Shown piece after piece: positions 1-9,500 of a DNA stretch of 64,000 nt. Position 1 is the stretch's first letter. Each line of letters opens with the position of its first letter. The position numbers and the translations under genes are program-made. The stretch comes from CAZHHH01 sp052400685 (GTDB lineage Bacteria; Bacteroidota; Bacteroidia; Bacteroidales; Marinilabiliaceae): assembly GCA_052400685.1 (NCBI GenBank), contig JBQTGJ010000002.1; one strand, given 5' to 3'. Below the pieces are notes generated by a model, which saw nothing but the letters and a program-made list of their open reading frames with translations, was not told the DNA's origin and ran no database searches.

Positions 1-462
1 ACCACATCGTACACAAATAGCATGCACTTTAGTAACATATTCAGCACAAGCCATGAGGTCAGGCATTGGGCCAAAAGGTTTGCCCTTAAAATCCATATCG
101 AGCCCTGCCACAATCACACGCACCCCCTGACTTGCCAGGGTATTACAAACAGCAGTAAGGCCGGAATCAAAAAACTGTGCTTCGTCAACGCCTATCACAT
201 CGGTATCGGCATTCAACAATAAAATATTCCCCGACGACTCAACCGTGGTGCACCGTATGCTGTTGGCATCATGCGACACCACCTCTTCTTCGCTGTAACG
301 ATTGTCAACCAACGGTTTAAAAATTTCCACCCGCTGTCGGGCTATTCGTGCGCGACGAAGACGACGAAGCAGCTCCTCCGTTTTACCGGAAAACATTGAG
401 CCGGAAATGACTTCAATCCAGCCCTGCTTTTTATTCTTATCAGAACGACTTTCCAAAAACAT
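1..462 (-). CDS. tdk: Thymidine kinase (partial, C-terminus beyond window)
   Basis: Phosphorylates thymidine to dTMP in the cytoplasmic pyrimidine salvage pathway. The minus strand reads 154 codons from an ATG at 462 and runs off the left edge. Visible are the P-loop GSMFSGKTEELLRRLRR near residues 21-37, the lasso/Walker B region GVDEAQFFD, and the first half of the zinc ribbon (CVRC) in the last residues. The spacing is that of the type II (TK1-like) family, whose usual length is 190-200 aa, so about 40-50 residues are missing off the window. It is divergent from the next gene. A tdk call is secure; activity cannot be judged without the C-terminus. Confidence 0.9.
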   Translation of the reverse strand, partial: MFLESRSDKNKKQGWIEVISGSMFSGKTEELLRRLRRARIARQRVEIFKPLVDNRYSEEEVVSHDANSIRCTTVESSGNILLLNADTDVIGVDEAQFFDSGLTAVCNTLASQGVRVIVAGLDMDFKGKPFGPMPDLMACAEYVTKVHAICVRCG

Positions 463-678
463 GTGACTAATTTTGAACAGGATAACTGTTAATAACTATC
501 TGTAACTGTAAACAAAAATATCTTAATTCACCAAAAAATAAAATGCGTGTTAAAATGGATAAGACTTAGAATATTCAATTTGGGATTACTTCCAAACAGA
601 AATATTTCAATTAAAAAAGTCTTTTCGTAAAGGATGGATGGGACTCTTCTGTTTGCAATTTACAGGTGTGTTTTTCAT

Positions 679-714
679 TTTGCGCAAACATGTTAGTTTC
701 ATTCACTACCTTTG
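679..714 (+). promoter_or_regulatory. Bacteroidota-type promoter upstream of the gene at 749
   Basis: TACCTTTG at 707-714 matches the TAnnTTTG -7 box of the Bacteroidota primary sigma factor. A TTTG at 679-682 could be the -33 box, but the 24-bp gap is a few bases longer than usual. The box lies about 35 bp before the ATG at 749, which argues against translation starting at 638. Confidence 0.45.
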
Positions 715-748
715 CAAAGGTAAAGAAAATGGTTGTCAACTTGATATT

Positions 749-1522
749 ATGGAAAAAGAAGCATTAATAAAAATCGTCCTCCAGGACATCAAAGAATTGG
801 AAACGCTGGTATCGACCTTTAGCGGGACAGAAAATATACCGGCTGTATATATTCAACTGGCCCAAAGTAAAACCAAGGTAATACAGGATGAATTAAGTTT
901 AATAAACACCCTTGAGCCATCCACTTCAACAAGCAAGGAAAAAATAATTCCGACACCCGAAAACAAAAAAACGCCTGAAGAAACAGTTCCGGAAGCAGAA
1001 AACGAGATCCAATCCGAACCGGCACCACCAAAAGAGGCTCCCAAACCTCAGGCTAAGACTACGGCACCCATTACCATCGAAAGTCATGAAGAAGAGGTTG
1101 CCGTTCCAAAAGAAACCAACATCGTTGAATCCGCTGATGAGCAACCCGGTGAGAAGGCAAAAACGCCCGCTCCTGCGCCAGCATCCTCAGTCAGGCAAGC
1201 TGTGATTGGAGAGGTATTGGGTAAAAATAACAAATCAGTGCTTGATATACTCGCAGACCAAAAGAAAAGCAGCGATCAGGCTTACCAGCCGTCGGTGCCC
1301 GATTTACGTAAAGCAATAGGCATAAACGACCGGTTTCTGTTTCAGCGGGAGCTGTTCAAAGGCAGCGCAGAACTATACAACCAAACACTTGACCAGCTAA
1401 ATTCGATGCAGGATTTAGGTTCTGCGCTATCATTTCTCAAGACCAATTTTAATTGGGACACGACCTCCGAAACATACGAAATGTTCATAAAAACGGTAAA
1501 ACGCCGATTTAAAAACGATTAA
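749..1522 (+). CDS. Conserved Bacteroidota hypothetical protein (257 aa)
   Basis: No enzymatic function is recognised. The N-terminus (about 70 aa) is a short helical segment, the middle (about residues 75-160) is a low-complexity linker rich in Pro, Glu, Lys and Thr, and the C-terminal 90 residues (DLRKAIGINDRFLFQRELF ... VKRRF) form a compact conserved domain that I recall from many Bacteroidota genomes as an uncharacterised family. The reading frame is open from 638, but the ATG at 749 is preferred because a -7 promoter box at 707-714 lies inside the longer version. It ends 2 bp before rsmI, so the two are probably co-transcribed. No signal peptide; likely cytoplasmic. Confidence 0.75.
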   Translation: MEKEALIKIVLQDIKELETLVSTFSGTENIPAVYIQLAQSKTKVIQDELSLINTLEPSTSTSKEKIIPTPENKKTPEETVPEAENEIQSEPAPPKEAPKPQAKTTAPITIESHEEEVAVPKETNIVESADEQPGEKAKTPAPAPASSVRQAVIGEVLGKNNKSVLDILADQKKSSDQAYQPSVPDLRKAIGINDRFLFQRELFKGSAELYNQTLDQLNSMQDLGSALSFLKTNFNWDTTSETYEMFIKTVKRRFKND

Positions 1523-1524
1523 CC

Positions 1525-2199
1525 ATGAGCAAACTAATTCTGGTTCCGACGCCCATAGGCAACCTGGAGGATATCACGCTACGAGCCCTTAGAACCCTCA
1601 AAGAAGTCGATTTCATCCTGGCCGAAGACACACGAACGACCGGTTTTTTATTAAAGCATTACGAAATTAGCACCAAAATGGTGTCGCATCATAAATTTAA
1701 TGAGCATGCCACTGTTGAACGGGTAGCACAACGCATTGCAGCCGGAGAGAAAGCGGCTCTGGTAACCGATGCCGGGACACCGGGCATTTCAGACCCTGGC
1801 TATCTGCTGGTAAAACAATGCATCGACAACAACATCGAAGTGGAATGTTTGCCCGGCGCCTCAGCCCTGATACCTGCCATTGCTGTGGCGGGATTGGCCA
1901 ACGACCGTTTTGCTTTCGAAGGATTTTTGCCCCCCAAAAAAGGTCGTCAGAAAAAATTTTTATCGCTGCAGGAAGAAACACGCACCATGATATTCTACGA
2001 ATCGCCCCACCGGTTGGTCAAGACATTGACACAATGTGTGGAATTTTTCACCGCCGACCGCCAGGCCGCTGTTTGTCGGGAGTTGACGAAGATTCACGAA
2101 GAAATAAAGCGTGGAACTGTGGAGGAATTAATGCAGTACTACATGGAGAATCCGCCCAAAGGAGAGATTGTGCTGGTAGTTGAGGGCGTTCATAAATAA
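1525..2199 (+). CDS. rsmI: 16S rRNA (cytidine-1402-2'-O)-methyltransferase
   Basis: Methylates the ribose 2'-OH of C1402 in the decoding centre of 16S rRNA using SAM. The 224-aa protein has the tetrapyrrole-methylase fold: N-terminal LVPTPIGNLEDITLRAL, LAEDTRTTG, VTDAGTPGISDPG near residues 75-87 (SAM pocket), LPGASALIPAIAVAGL, then FEGFLPPKKGRQKK and FYESPHR. These motifs are diagnostic of RsmI rather than CobA/CbiF-type enzymes. It is slightly shorter than enterobacterial RsmI (about 286 aa) because it lacks the C-terminal RsmI extension, which is common in Bacteroidota. It follows the hypothetical gene ending at 1522 by 2 bp. Confidence 0.95.
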   Translation: MSKLILVPTPIGNLEDITLRALRTLKEVDFILAEDTRTTGFLLKHYEISTKMVSHHKFNEHATVERVAQRIAAGEKAALVTDAGTPGISDPGYLLVKQCIDNNIEVECLPGASALIPAIAVAGLANDRFAFEGFLPPKKGRQKKFLSLQEETRTMIFYESPHRLVKTLTQCVEFFTADRQAAVCRELTKIHEEIKRGTVEELMQYYMENPPKGEIVLVVEGVHK

Positions 2200-2258
2200 A
2201 AAACAACCACCAAAAGCCACTTATAACTAACCAAATAGGAAAAATATATTTTCATATT

Positions 2259-2292
2259 TTTGACTATCGTATTCATTCGGTATCTATCTTTG
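2259..2292 (+). promoter_or_regulatory. Promoter of the coiled-coil lipoprotein gene
   Basis: A TTTG at 2259-2262 and TATCTTTG at 2285-2292 are separated by 22 bp, close to the Bacteroidota TTTG / TAnnTTTG arrangement. The implied 5' leader is about 80 nt to the ATG at 2378. Confidence 0.5.
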
Positions 2293-2377
2293 GCGTGAAA
2301 TTGGATGCACCTCTTTCGTACGAGATGAAAGCGGTATTAAACCCAAAATCTCAATACCTATAAAATAATAGAAAACT

Positions 2378-3250
2378 ATGAAACATTTATTTTTACTTCT
2401 GCTGGTTGTTCCTGTGTTATGGCAATGCACCACAGGCCCATCGGCTAAACAATTACAGGCAACCAATGACTCATTACAATCGGTAACAGCTGAAAAGGAT
2501 TCACAAATGAATTATCTGGTTCAGACATTGGGCGATATTGAAGAAAACCTGCGCACAATAAAAGAAAAAGAAAAGATTATTTCGGTACAATCCAACGACG
2601 ACGAAACAGCCCCGACAAGCAGTGAAAGCATCAATAAAGACATACACATGATCTACGATTTGATGCTTCAAAACAAAGAAAAAGTTCAGCAGCTCGAAAG
2701 TCGTTTGAAACGATCCGGCGCCGATAACAAAGATTTCAAAAAACTAATTGAAAGCTTAAATGAACAGTTACGGGCCAAAACTGAAGAAATCATTTTGTTA
2801 CAAGAAGAGCTTCAAAAGAAAAACATCCAAATTGATGAACTAAACTATGAAGTAATGGATTTGAGTTCGCGCGTTGACTCCGTTCAAAAAGTCAGCGAAG
2901 CAACACGTAGCCAACTGGAAGCAACAACCACCGAGGCCAACACAGCCTATTACGCCATTGGGACACGCAAAGAACTCAAAGACAAAAATATTGTCACCAA
3001 AGAAGGATTTCTGTTTTTTGGTAACAATAAAATTTTGAAAGATGATTTCGAAAAAGAATACTTTACGCGGATCGACATTCGCGACAACCAAGAGATTGAA
3101 CTCTTCAGAACCAAAGCGACTATTTTGACGTCGCATCCGAGCTCATCATACGAACTCACCAAATCGGATGATGGCAATCTGATCCTAAAAATCAGCGACG
3201 TAGCCTCATTCTGGAGTATCTCCAACTATTTGGTGGTGGAAGTCCAATAA
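2378..3250 (+). CDS. Coiled-coil lipoprotein, uncharacterised
   Basis: A 290-aa envelope protein of unknown function. Residues 1-16 (MKHLFLLLLVVPVLWQ) are a short hydrophobic signal followed by Cys17, which suggests a lipoprotein, although Gln at -1 is not canonical. Residues about 25-195 are rich in E, K, Q and L with heptad character and read as a long coiled coil. The last 90 residues (from about YYAIGTRKELKDKNIV) form a globular domain seen in Bacteroidota proteins with the same layout. The gene has its own promoter (2259-2292) and a strong terminator (3278-3320), so it is probably monocistronic. A spacer or scaffold role in the periplasm is inference only. Confidence 0.75.
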   Translation: MKHLFLLLLVVPVLWQCTTGPSAKQLQATNDSLQSVTAEKDSQMNYLVQTLGDIEENLRTIKEKEKIISVQSNDDETAPTSSESINKDIHMIYDLMLQNKEKVQQLESRLKRSGADNKDFKKLIESLNEQLRAKTEEIILLQEELQKKNIQIDELNYEVMDLSSRVDSVQKVSEATRSQLEATTTEANTAYYAIGTRKELKDKNIVTKEGFLFFGNNKILKDDFEKEYFTRIDIRDNQEIELFRTKATILTSHPSSSYELTKSDDGNLILKISDVASFWSISNYLVVEVQ

Positions 3251-3277
3251 ACGCTCTAAACCTCCTCTTTATACCTC

Positions 3278-3320
3278 ACACGGAAATGACGGTTTTTTAT
3301 AACCGCCGTTTCCGTGTTTT
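3278..3320 (+). terminator. Rho-independent terminator
   Basis: A long hairpin whose outer arms are ACACGGAAA and TTTCCGTGT, continued by a near-perfect inner stem around a TTTTTTAT loop and followed by T residues. It ends the lipoprotein transcript. Confidence 0.85.
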
Positions 3321-3341
3321 ATATTTAAAAAACGAATCAAT

Positions 3342-4034
3342 ATGCTGAAGTACAAACATCTATTTTTTGATTTAGACCATACCTTATGGGATTTTGCAAC
3401 AAACGAAAAACATACGCTTTCCCATTTATTTATTAAATACAAATTGGATCAATACTTTGAAAATTTTGAATCTTTTTTAGAAACGTATCAACCCATCAAT
3501 GAAAATTTATGGTTACAATACCGAAATCGTGAAGTCACAAAAAAATACCTGAGTGTAAACCGTTTTCATCACACATTTCTGACCAAAGGACTAAATGATT
3601 CGGCCATGGCCGAACAATTTGGAAACGACTTTATAGCCATAAATGCCACCCAGACGACACTGGTACCTCATACCATTGAAGTATTAAACTATCTGAAAAA
3701 GAAATACACACTGCACATCATAACCAACGGCTTTGTAGAAACCCAATATGTAAAACTGAATGGCAGTGGACTCAGTTCCTATTTCAATAAAATATTTATT
3801 TCGGAGCAAGTGGGGCATCAAAAACCCAAACGGGCTTTTTTTGAGTATGCCGTAAAAAGTTGTAATGCCCGCAAATCAGAGAGTCTGGTTATCGGCGATA
3901 ATCTGGAAGCCGATATCATAGGCGCCAAAGAATTTGGTCTCGATCAGGTATTCTTCAACCCGAATGGTACAATACATCAGGAAAAAATAACCAAAGAAAT
4001 CCGCTCACTCAAAGAATTAATGCAATGGTTATAG
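3342..4034 (+). CDS. YjjG-family HAD nucleotidase
   Basis: Predicted cytoplasmic pyrimidine nucleotidase of the haloacid dehalogenase superfamily; YjjG proteins remove phosphate from (often non-canonical) dUMP/dTMP/UMP. The 230-aa protein carries all four HAD motifs: FFDLDHTLWDF at residues 8-18 (nucleophile Asp plus Asp+2), IITNGF (motif II), GHQKPKRAFF with the motif III Lys, and VIGDNLEADIIGAKEFG (motif IV). The order and the alpha-helical cap between motifs I and II fit the YjjG/HAD-IA subfamily. It stands between a terminator and the convergent dnaB. Exact substrate is not provable from sequence. Confidence 0.85.
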   Translation: MLKYKHLFFDLDHTLWDFATNEKHTLSHLFIKYKLDQYFENFESFLETYQPINENLWLQYRNREVTKKYLSVNRFHHTFLTKGLNDSAMAEQFGNDFIAINATQTTLVPHTIEVLNYLKKKYTLHIITNGFVETQYVKLNGSGLSSYFNKIFISEQVGHQKPKRAFFEYAVKSCNARKSESLVIGDNLEADIIGAKEFGLDQVFFNPNGTIHQEKITKEIRSLKELMQWL

Positions 4035-4073
4035 CAAGCGTGTGAAATACAAAAAACATCTTTACTAAAGGTC

Positions 4074-5612
4074 TTAGAAATCAGGTGTTCGCTCAATACT
4101 CCCTCCGCCACCCAATGGGTTACCGCCAGTGGGAGGCAACGTTAAATCAGCCGGCTCGTTCATTTTAGAGCCTAAAGTCATGGGCGCCGACGATTCCATG
4201 CCAAAACCTCCATAACTATCGTCCACCAAATTTTCAAAACGAATGGCTTCAGGACGAAACCTCAGCCGCACATCTCCTGTAGCACCATTACGGTGTTTGG
4301 CTATAATAATCTCGGCCAGTCCAATTAGGCTATTGCCTTGTTCATCCTCAGTAATATGATAATATTCGGGACGGTGAATAAACAGTACCATATCAGCATC
4401 CTGCTCAATGGCACCCGACTCACGTAAATCAGATAACTGTGGTCGTTTACCTTCACCTGTACGGCTTTCCACCCCACGGTTTAACTGCGACAGAGCAATA
4501 ATGGGGATATTAAGTTCCTTTGCCAACCCCTTCAGAGACCTTGAAATCATACTAACCTCCTCTTGTCGGTTACCGGGGCGCATGCCACTGGCATTCATGA
4601 GCTGAAGGTAGTCGATGATAACAATTTTGATGTCGTGCTGTTTCTTTAATCGTCGGCACTTAGCCCGAAGTTCAAATACGGACAGACCAGCCGTGTCATC
4701 GATAAACAAAGGGGCATCAATGAGCGACTGAATTTTATGGTCGAGTTGCTCCCATTCGAAGGGCGCCAAATTGCCATTTTTAATTTTATCGGCCGGCAGC
4801 TCTGTTTCAGCTACAATTAAACGATTCACCAACTGAACATTGGCCATTTCTAGCGAAAAGACAGCCACGCCCTGCTTATATTTAACCGCCATGTTACGGG
4901 CCATAGACAATACAAATGCAGTTTTACCCATAGCCGGACGAGCCGCAATAACAACCATATCCGACGACTGCCAGCCAGAAGTAATACGATCCAACTCGTC
5001 AAAACCACTGGGAACCCCACTCAAACCATCGGTTCTTTTACCGGCCTTTTGAATCAGCTCAATGGCGTCCTCAATGACCGGATTAATCTGAATAGCATCC
5101 CGCTTCATGGTGCCTTGCGACAACATAAAAAGAGAATTCTCGGCCTCCTCCAATAAATCATTCACATCTTCCGACTCATCATACGCCTTGGTCGTCATCA
5201 GGCCGGAGATCCGAATCATTTCCCGCTGAAGATACTTCTGATAAATAATACGAGCATGGTACTCAATGTGAGCTGCCGAGGCGACCCGGCCTGTCAGTTG
5301 TGTTATATAAAAAGCGCCACCTGCTTCTTCAAGTTTGCCCATGCGGCGCAACTCTTCTGTCACCGTAAGCATGTCTACGGGTTGTTCACGCATAAACAAT
5401 CCCGATATCGCTTCAAAAATCCGTTGATGAGATTCTTTGTAAAATGCTTCCGCCTTCAAAAATTCTGAGACATTAATAAACGCATCCTTTTCGAGCAACA
5501 TGGCACCCAAAACAGCCTCTTCTATTTCCACTGCCTGAGGCGGCATACGTCCTTGCGACAGATCCAAAGTATCAACAGACTTTTTCTTATTATTGAAATT
5601 ATTTTCGGCCAT
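4074..5612 (-). CDS. dnaB: Replicative DNA helicase
   Basis: Hexameric 5'-3' helicase that unwinds the replication fork. The 512-aa protein has the N-terminal DnaB domain (about residues 22-125, PPQAVEIEEAVLGAML) and the RecA-like ATPase domain, with Walker A AARPAMGKTAF at 223-233, Walker B IVIIDYLQLM, and the arginine-finger/H4 region LSQLNRGVE and SDLRESGAIEQDAD. The C-terminal tail is rich in Gly and Pro. No intein is present although this ATPase domain is a frequent intein site. It is divergent from ispE, and a TAACTTTG box lies 29 bp upstream of the ATG. Confidence 0.97.
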   Translation of the reverse strand: MAENNFNNKKKSVDTLDLSQGRMPPQAVEIEEAVLGAMLLEKDAFINVSEFLKAEAFYKESHQRIFEAISGLFMREQPVDMLTVTEELRRMGKLEEAGGAFYITQLTGRVASAAHIEYHARIIYQKYLQREMIRISGLMTTKAYDESEDVNDLLEEAENSLFMLSQGTMKRDAIQINPVIEDAIELIQKAGKRTDGLSGVPSGFDELDRITSGWQSSDMVVIAARPAMGKTAFVLSMARNMAVKYKQGVAVFSLEMANVQLVNRLIVAETELPADKIKNGNLAPFEWEQLDHKIQSLIDAPLFIDDTAGLSVFELRAKCRRLKKQHDIKIVIIDYLQLMNASGMRPGNRQEEVSMISRSLKGLAKELNIPIIALSQLNRGVESRTGEGKRPQLSDLRESGAIEQDADMVLFIHRPEYYHITEDEQGNSLIGLAEIIIAKHRNGATGDVRLRFRPEAIRFENLVDDSYGGFGMESSAPMTLGSKMNEPADLTLPPTGGNPLGGGGSIERTPDF

Positions 5613-5640
5613 TAAAATTCCCTTTTCTTGATGCGGATGA

Positions 5641-5648
5641 CAAAGTTA
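5641..5648 (-). promoter_or_regulatory. -7 box upstream of dnaB
   Basis: The minus strand reads TAACTTTG, a perfect TAnnTTTG match about 30 bp before the dnaB start. No clear -33 TTTG at the expected distance. Confidence 0.4.
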
Positions 5649-5710
5649 TAAAATTAACCAAGCTATTAAAGTGAAGATTGTTTTAAAAGCTACCACAAAA
5701 TATTAATTTT

Positions 5711-5718
5711 TATATTTG
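5711..5718 (+). promoter_or_regulatory. -7 box upstream of ispE
   Basis: TATATTTG matches TAnnTTTG 38 bp before the ispE ATG; together with the opposite box at 5641 it makes a compact divergent promoter region. Confidence 0.4.
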
Positions 5719-5756
5719 CCCCCAATAAATGAAATCAATCTTAACAACCTTGAATT

Positions 5757-6572
5757 ATGATCGTCTTCCCCAATGCCAAAATAAACCTCGGCCTATTTGT
5801 AACTTCAAAACGGCCGGACGGATATCATAATCTGGAAACCATTTTCCTGCCGGTAAAAAAAATGTGTGACGCACTGGAAGTGATTAATCACAGCGGGAAC
5901 GAAGATCAATTCACAACTTCAGGCATCATAATTAACGGATCAAAAGAAAACAATCTGGTTATAAAAGCCCTGAACTTATTCAGGCAAAAAAGGACAATAC
6001 CTCCGTTACAGATTCACCTTCATAAAAAAAACCCTTTTGGGGCAGGCTTAGGTGGAGGTTCATCGGATGCCGCCTTTATGCTAAAGCTATTAAATGACCA
6101 ATATAATGGCGGTTTCTCCACCGATGAACTGGAACAAATGGCATCCGAACTAGGAGCCGATTGCCCAGTATTTATTCAAAACAAAACAGTATTGGCCAAA
6201 GGCATCGGAAACCTGTTCGAAAATCTCAACCTGAATCTATCACAACATTGGTTACAGATCGTCGTTCCAAATATTAAAATACCTACTGCAGCCGCGTACA
6301 AAGACATCATACCTCACCAACCACGGCAACCTCTCAACGAAATGATTCGCTTGCCACTGGAAGAGTGGAAAAATAATATTTACAACGATTTTGAAGTCCC
6401 CGTATTTAAATCGTATCCTAAAATCAGAGTAATTAAAGAGACGCTTTACCAAAATGGCGCCATTTACGCCTCCATGTCGGGTAGCGGCTCCTCTGTTTAC
6501 GGCATCTTTAAAGAAAAGCCAAAAGATGATTGGACAGACTCATTCACCGTGCACACCGAAGAAATCTCATAA
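5757..6572 (+). CDS. ispE: 4-diphosphocytidyl-2-C-methyl-D-erythritol kinase
   Basis: ATP-dependent kinase of the MEP (non-mevalonate) isoprenoid pathway. The 271-aa protein is a GHMP kinase: N-terminal FPNAKINLGLFVTSKRPDGYHN (substrate-binding region), the glycine-rich ATP motif PFGAGLGGGSSDAAFM at about residues 96-111, and the C-terminal motif SMSGSGSSVYGIF. Length matches the family. Its 3' end lies 11 bp from the end of the convergent sensor-kinase gene, with no separate terminator seen in between. Confidence 0.95.
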   Translation: MIVFPNAKINLGLFVTSKRPDGYHNLETIFLPVKKMCDALEVINHSGNEDQFTTSGIIINGSKENNLVIKALNLFRQKRTIPPLQIHLHKKNPFGAGLGGGSSDAAFMLKLLNDQYNGGFSTDELEQMASELGADCPVFIQNKTVLAKGIGNLFENLNLNLSQHWLQIVVPNIKIPTAAAYKDIIPHQPRQPLNEMIRLPLEEWKNNIYNDFEVPVFKSYPKIRVIKETLYQNGAIYASMSGSGSSVYGIFKEKPKDDWTDSFTVHTEEIS

Positions 6573-6583
6573 TAACAAGATTC

Positions 6584-9500
6584 TTATTTGGCGAGAGGAA
6601 TGGTAAAACTAAAAGAAGATCCTTTACCCAGATTACTGGATATACTCATTTCCCCACCATTTCGGTGGACAAATTCATAACAAAGAGATAACCCTAGACC
6701 GGATCCTGTCTCTCCCGCTGTGCCGGGTTTAGAGTTTATTGTCATGTTAGCTGTCAGATTTTTCAGATCTTCGGGACTCATCCCAACCCCTGAATCGATC
6801 ACATAAAAATGGACAAAGTCCGATTCCAAAGAGGTTTTAACCTTTATAAAACCATCAGCAGGCGTAAATTTAATCGCATTGATTAAAAGATTCCGAATCA
6901 CAATCCGGATCATATCCACATCAGCATAAACCCTGTAATTATGGTAGTCAGACGCATCAATAGAAATACTCTTTTTAAGGGCACTCTCACGCACCAATTC
7001 AATGGTCTCGGTAACAGCCTCATCCAAATCATACGATGCAGGATTAATACGAATTTTGTCGGATTGCGAACGAACCCAAAATAGCATATTCTCTAACAGA
7101 TTAAAAACAGTTAACGAGGAGTCATGAACATATCGCACATATTTCTTAACCTTATTAAAATCTTTCAAATCAGTTACTTCAGTAAGAATCTGAGTAAATC
7201 CGAGAATCGTATTAAACGGGGTTCTCAGGTCATGAGCGATTATCGATAAAAGCTTATCCCGGGTAGCAATGAGTTTAATCAACTCTTTATTACTCTGTTT
7301 AAGCTTGGCCGACTGTTCCCTAAGCTCCGTGGACTGATTAAGAATCAAGACTTGCCTCTCTTCCAAAAGATGATTTGTAGTATGAAGCTCCACCGTTCGT
7401 TGCTTTAGGGCGCTATTAGTTCGCCTCAGACGGGATGTCTGTTCCTCCACCAAATGTGCCAGACGAATACTTCGTCGCCTCAAATTCGCCGTGCGATAAC
7501 GAAGAAACCAAATGATAGACGAAATAAGAAGAAATCCCAAAATCACAAAAAACCAAACCGACATCCACCAAGGAGGCAACACTCTTATTTTTAAATTAAT
7601 ACCCTCCTCATTCCAGACACCATCGTTATTTGCTGCTTTCACTCTAAAAATATAACGTCCGGGATTCAAATTTGAATAAAAAGCCGACCTTCGTGATCCA
7701 ATATAGTTCCAATCACTATCAAAACCTTCGAGCATGGTGGCATACTCATTTGTTTCAGGGTTAATAAAATTAAGGGCTGAAAACTCAATCCCAAAATAAT
7801 TCTGATGATAGTCAAGAACTATCTCCTCGGTATAATTAATTTCCTTCTCCAACAGATGGCCTTTGCCATAGTCATTCACCAGCTGATTAAATAAGAAGAA
7901 ACCGGTAAATCTAATATTGGGAGCTTCCTGGTTAAAAACTATTTCATCCGGATTAAAGGCATTAACACCCATCGTCCCGCCAAAATACATCGTATTGGTT
8001 ATCGGGTCATAAAAAGACGCCTCGGGATTAAAATTGCTACCCTGTAAACCATCTGCCTCGGTAAAATGATAAAACAGATTAGAAGACCTGTCAAACAGCA
8101 ACAATCCATTTAGTGTCCCTAACCACAAATTTCCATTTTTATCTTCCTCAATAGAAGCAACATAATTAACCGGCAAATTTTCGATCCTAACAAAATCAGC
8201 TATCTGTTCATCAAAATAAAACAGCCCCTGATCACCTCCGACCCAAATGACGCCTTTGTGGTCGATAAGGATAGAAAGTTCATTACTACCTTTCAACCCG
8301 TCACCGCTATTAAAATCAGGAATGTATTGTTTAAAGACAGAATCACCGGGCGCCAAAGTAGAAACACCATAAGAGGTAGCGACCCATAAAACGCCATCTT
8401 TGTCGAGCACCATTTCATTCACCCAATCTGAGTTCAATTGACTATTTTCAACTCTGAAATGACGAAACAAATTTTTATCGACCTCAAAATAGTCAATACC
8501 ACCGCCATGTGTGGCCACCCAAAAATTACCCTTCTCATCTTCCAGTACAGATCTCACATCATTACTTACAAGTGAATACGGATCTTCTGAATGAACCCAG
8601 GTTCTAAAATCATTTTTCCTGTTGTCGAACTTCTTCAGCCCATTCATGTATGAACTAGTCCAAATACTACCCCGACTGTCCCGATATAAAAAAAGGATTG
8701 ATTTATCTTCTATCCGACTAGTTGTTGAGTCGTACCGCACGACTTTATTCTCTTTCCATTTAAACACATCAATTCCGTCGCTGTAACCACCCAACCATAA
8801 ATTCCCTTCACCATCAACTGTTAGAGCGTAAATATTGCGCTTGGTTAAATGCCATTTCGATTTTTCAGAGGTATCATACAGTTTAAATCCGCGTTGCCTG
8901 TAATCCACGAAAACACCATCGCCATTATGAATCGTATAGTAATTACCCTGACTGTCGACAAAAAGATCCCTCACGTTGGCTCGAATAGTACCACGCCCAT
9001 CCTCTATACTCTCCAAAAGAATAAACTCATCCTTCGCCGAATCATAATACCTCATCCCTTTGTAATCGAACGCCCATAACCTCCCCTGATCATCCACCTT
9101 CAAATTAAAAAAAACCGAATTATTCTCATAAACGAAATGACGTCTTAACTGCCCTGTTTCAGAATTAACAACTGCTATTCCACGCGCCCCCATAGCCACC
9201 CATAATTCGCCTTTATAACACGCCATTTTCCACATATTGGACAACCCGCTAATATCCTCAGGGGCATAAAATAAAGACCATTTGGGTTTCAACGAATCTA
9301 AAGTCTCATAATACTCAATGCCATACCCATTTTTATAGCCCACCCAAAAGCCGCCTTTTTTATCAAAATAAATCTGGGATAAGGTTCTAGCCCCGGAAGA
9401 AAACAATAATTCAAAAGAATTTCGTTCCTCATCAAAACGATAAAATCCATTTCCGACAACAAGAATAACATTACCCTGACCATCTTCAAGAATCTGATTA

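Noticed and set aside
638..748. Longer start for the conserved protein at 749
   Set aside because: The extension contains the TAnnTTTG promoter box and has no family-like sequence.
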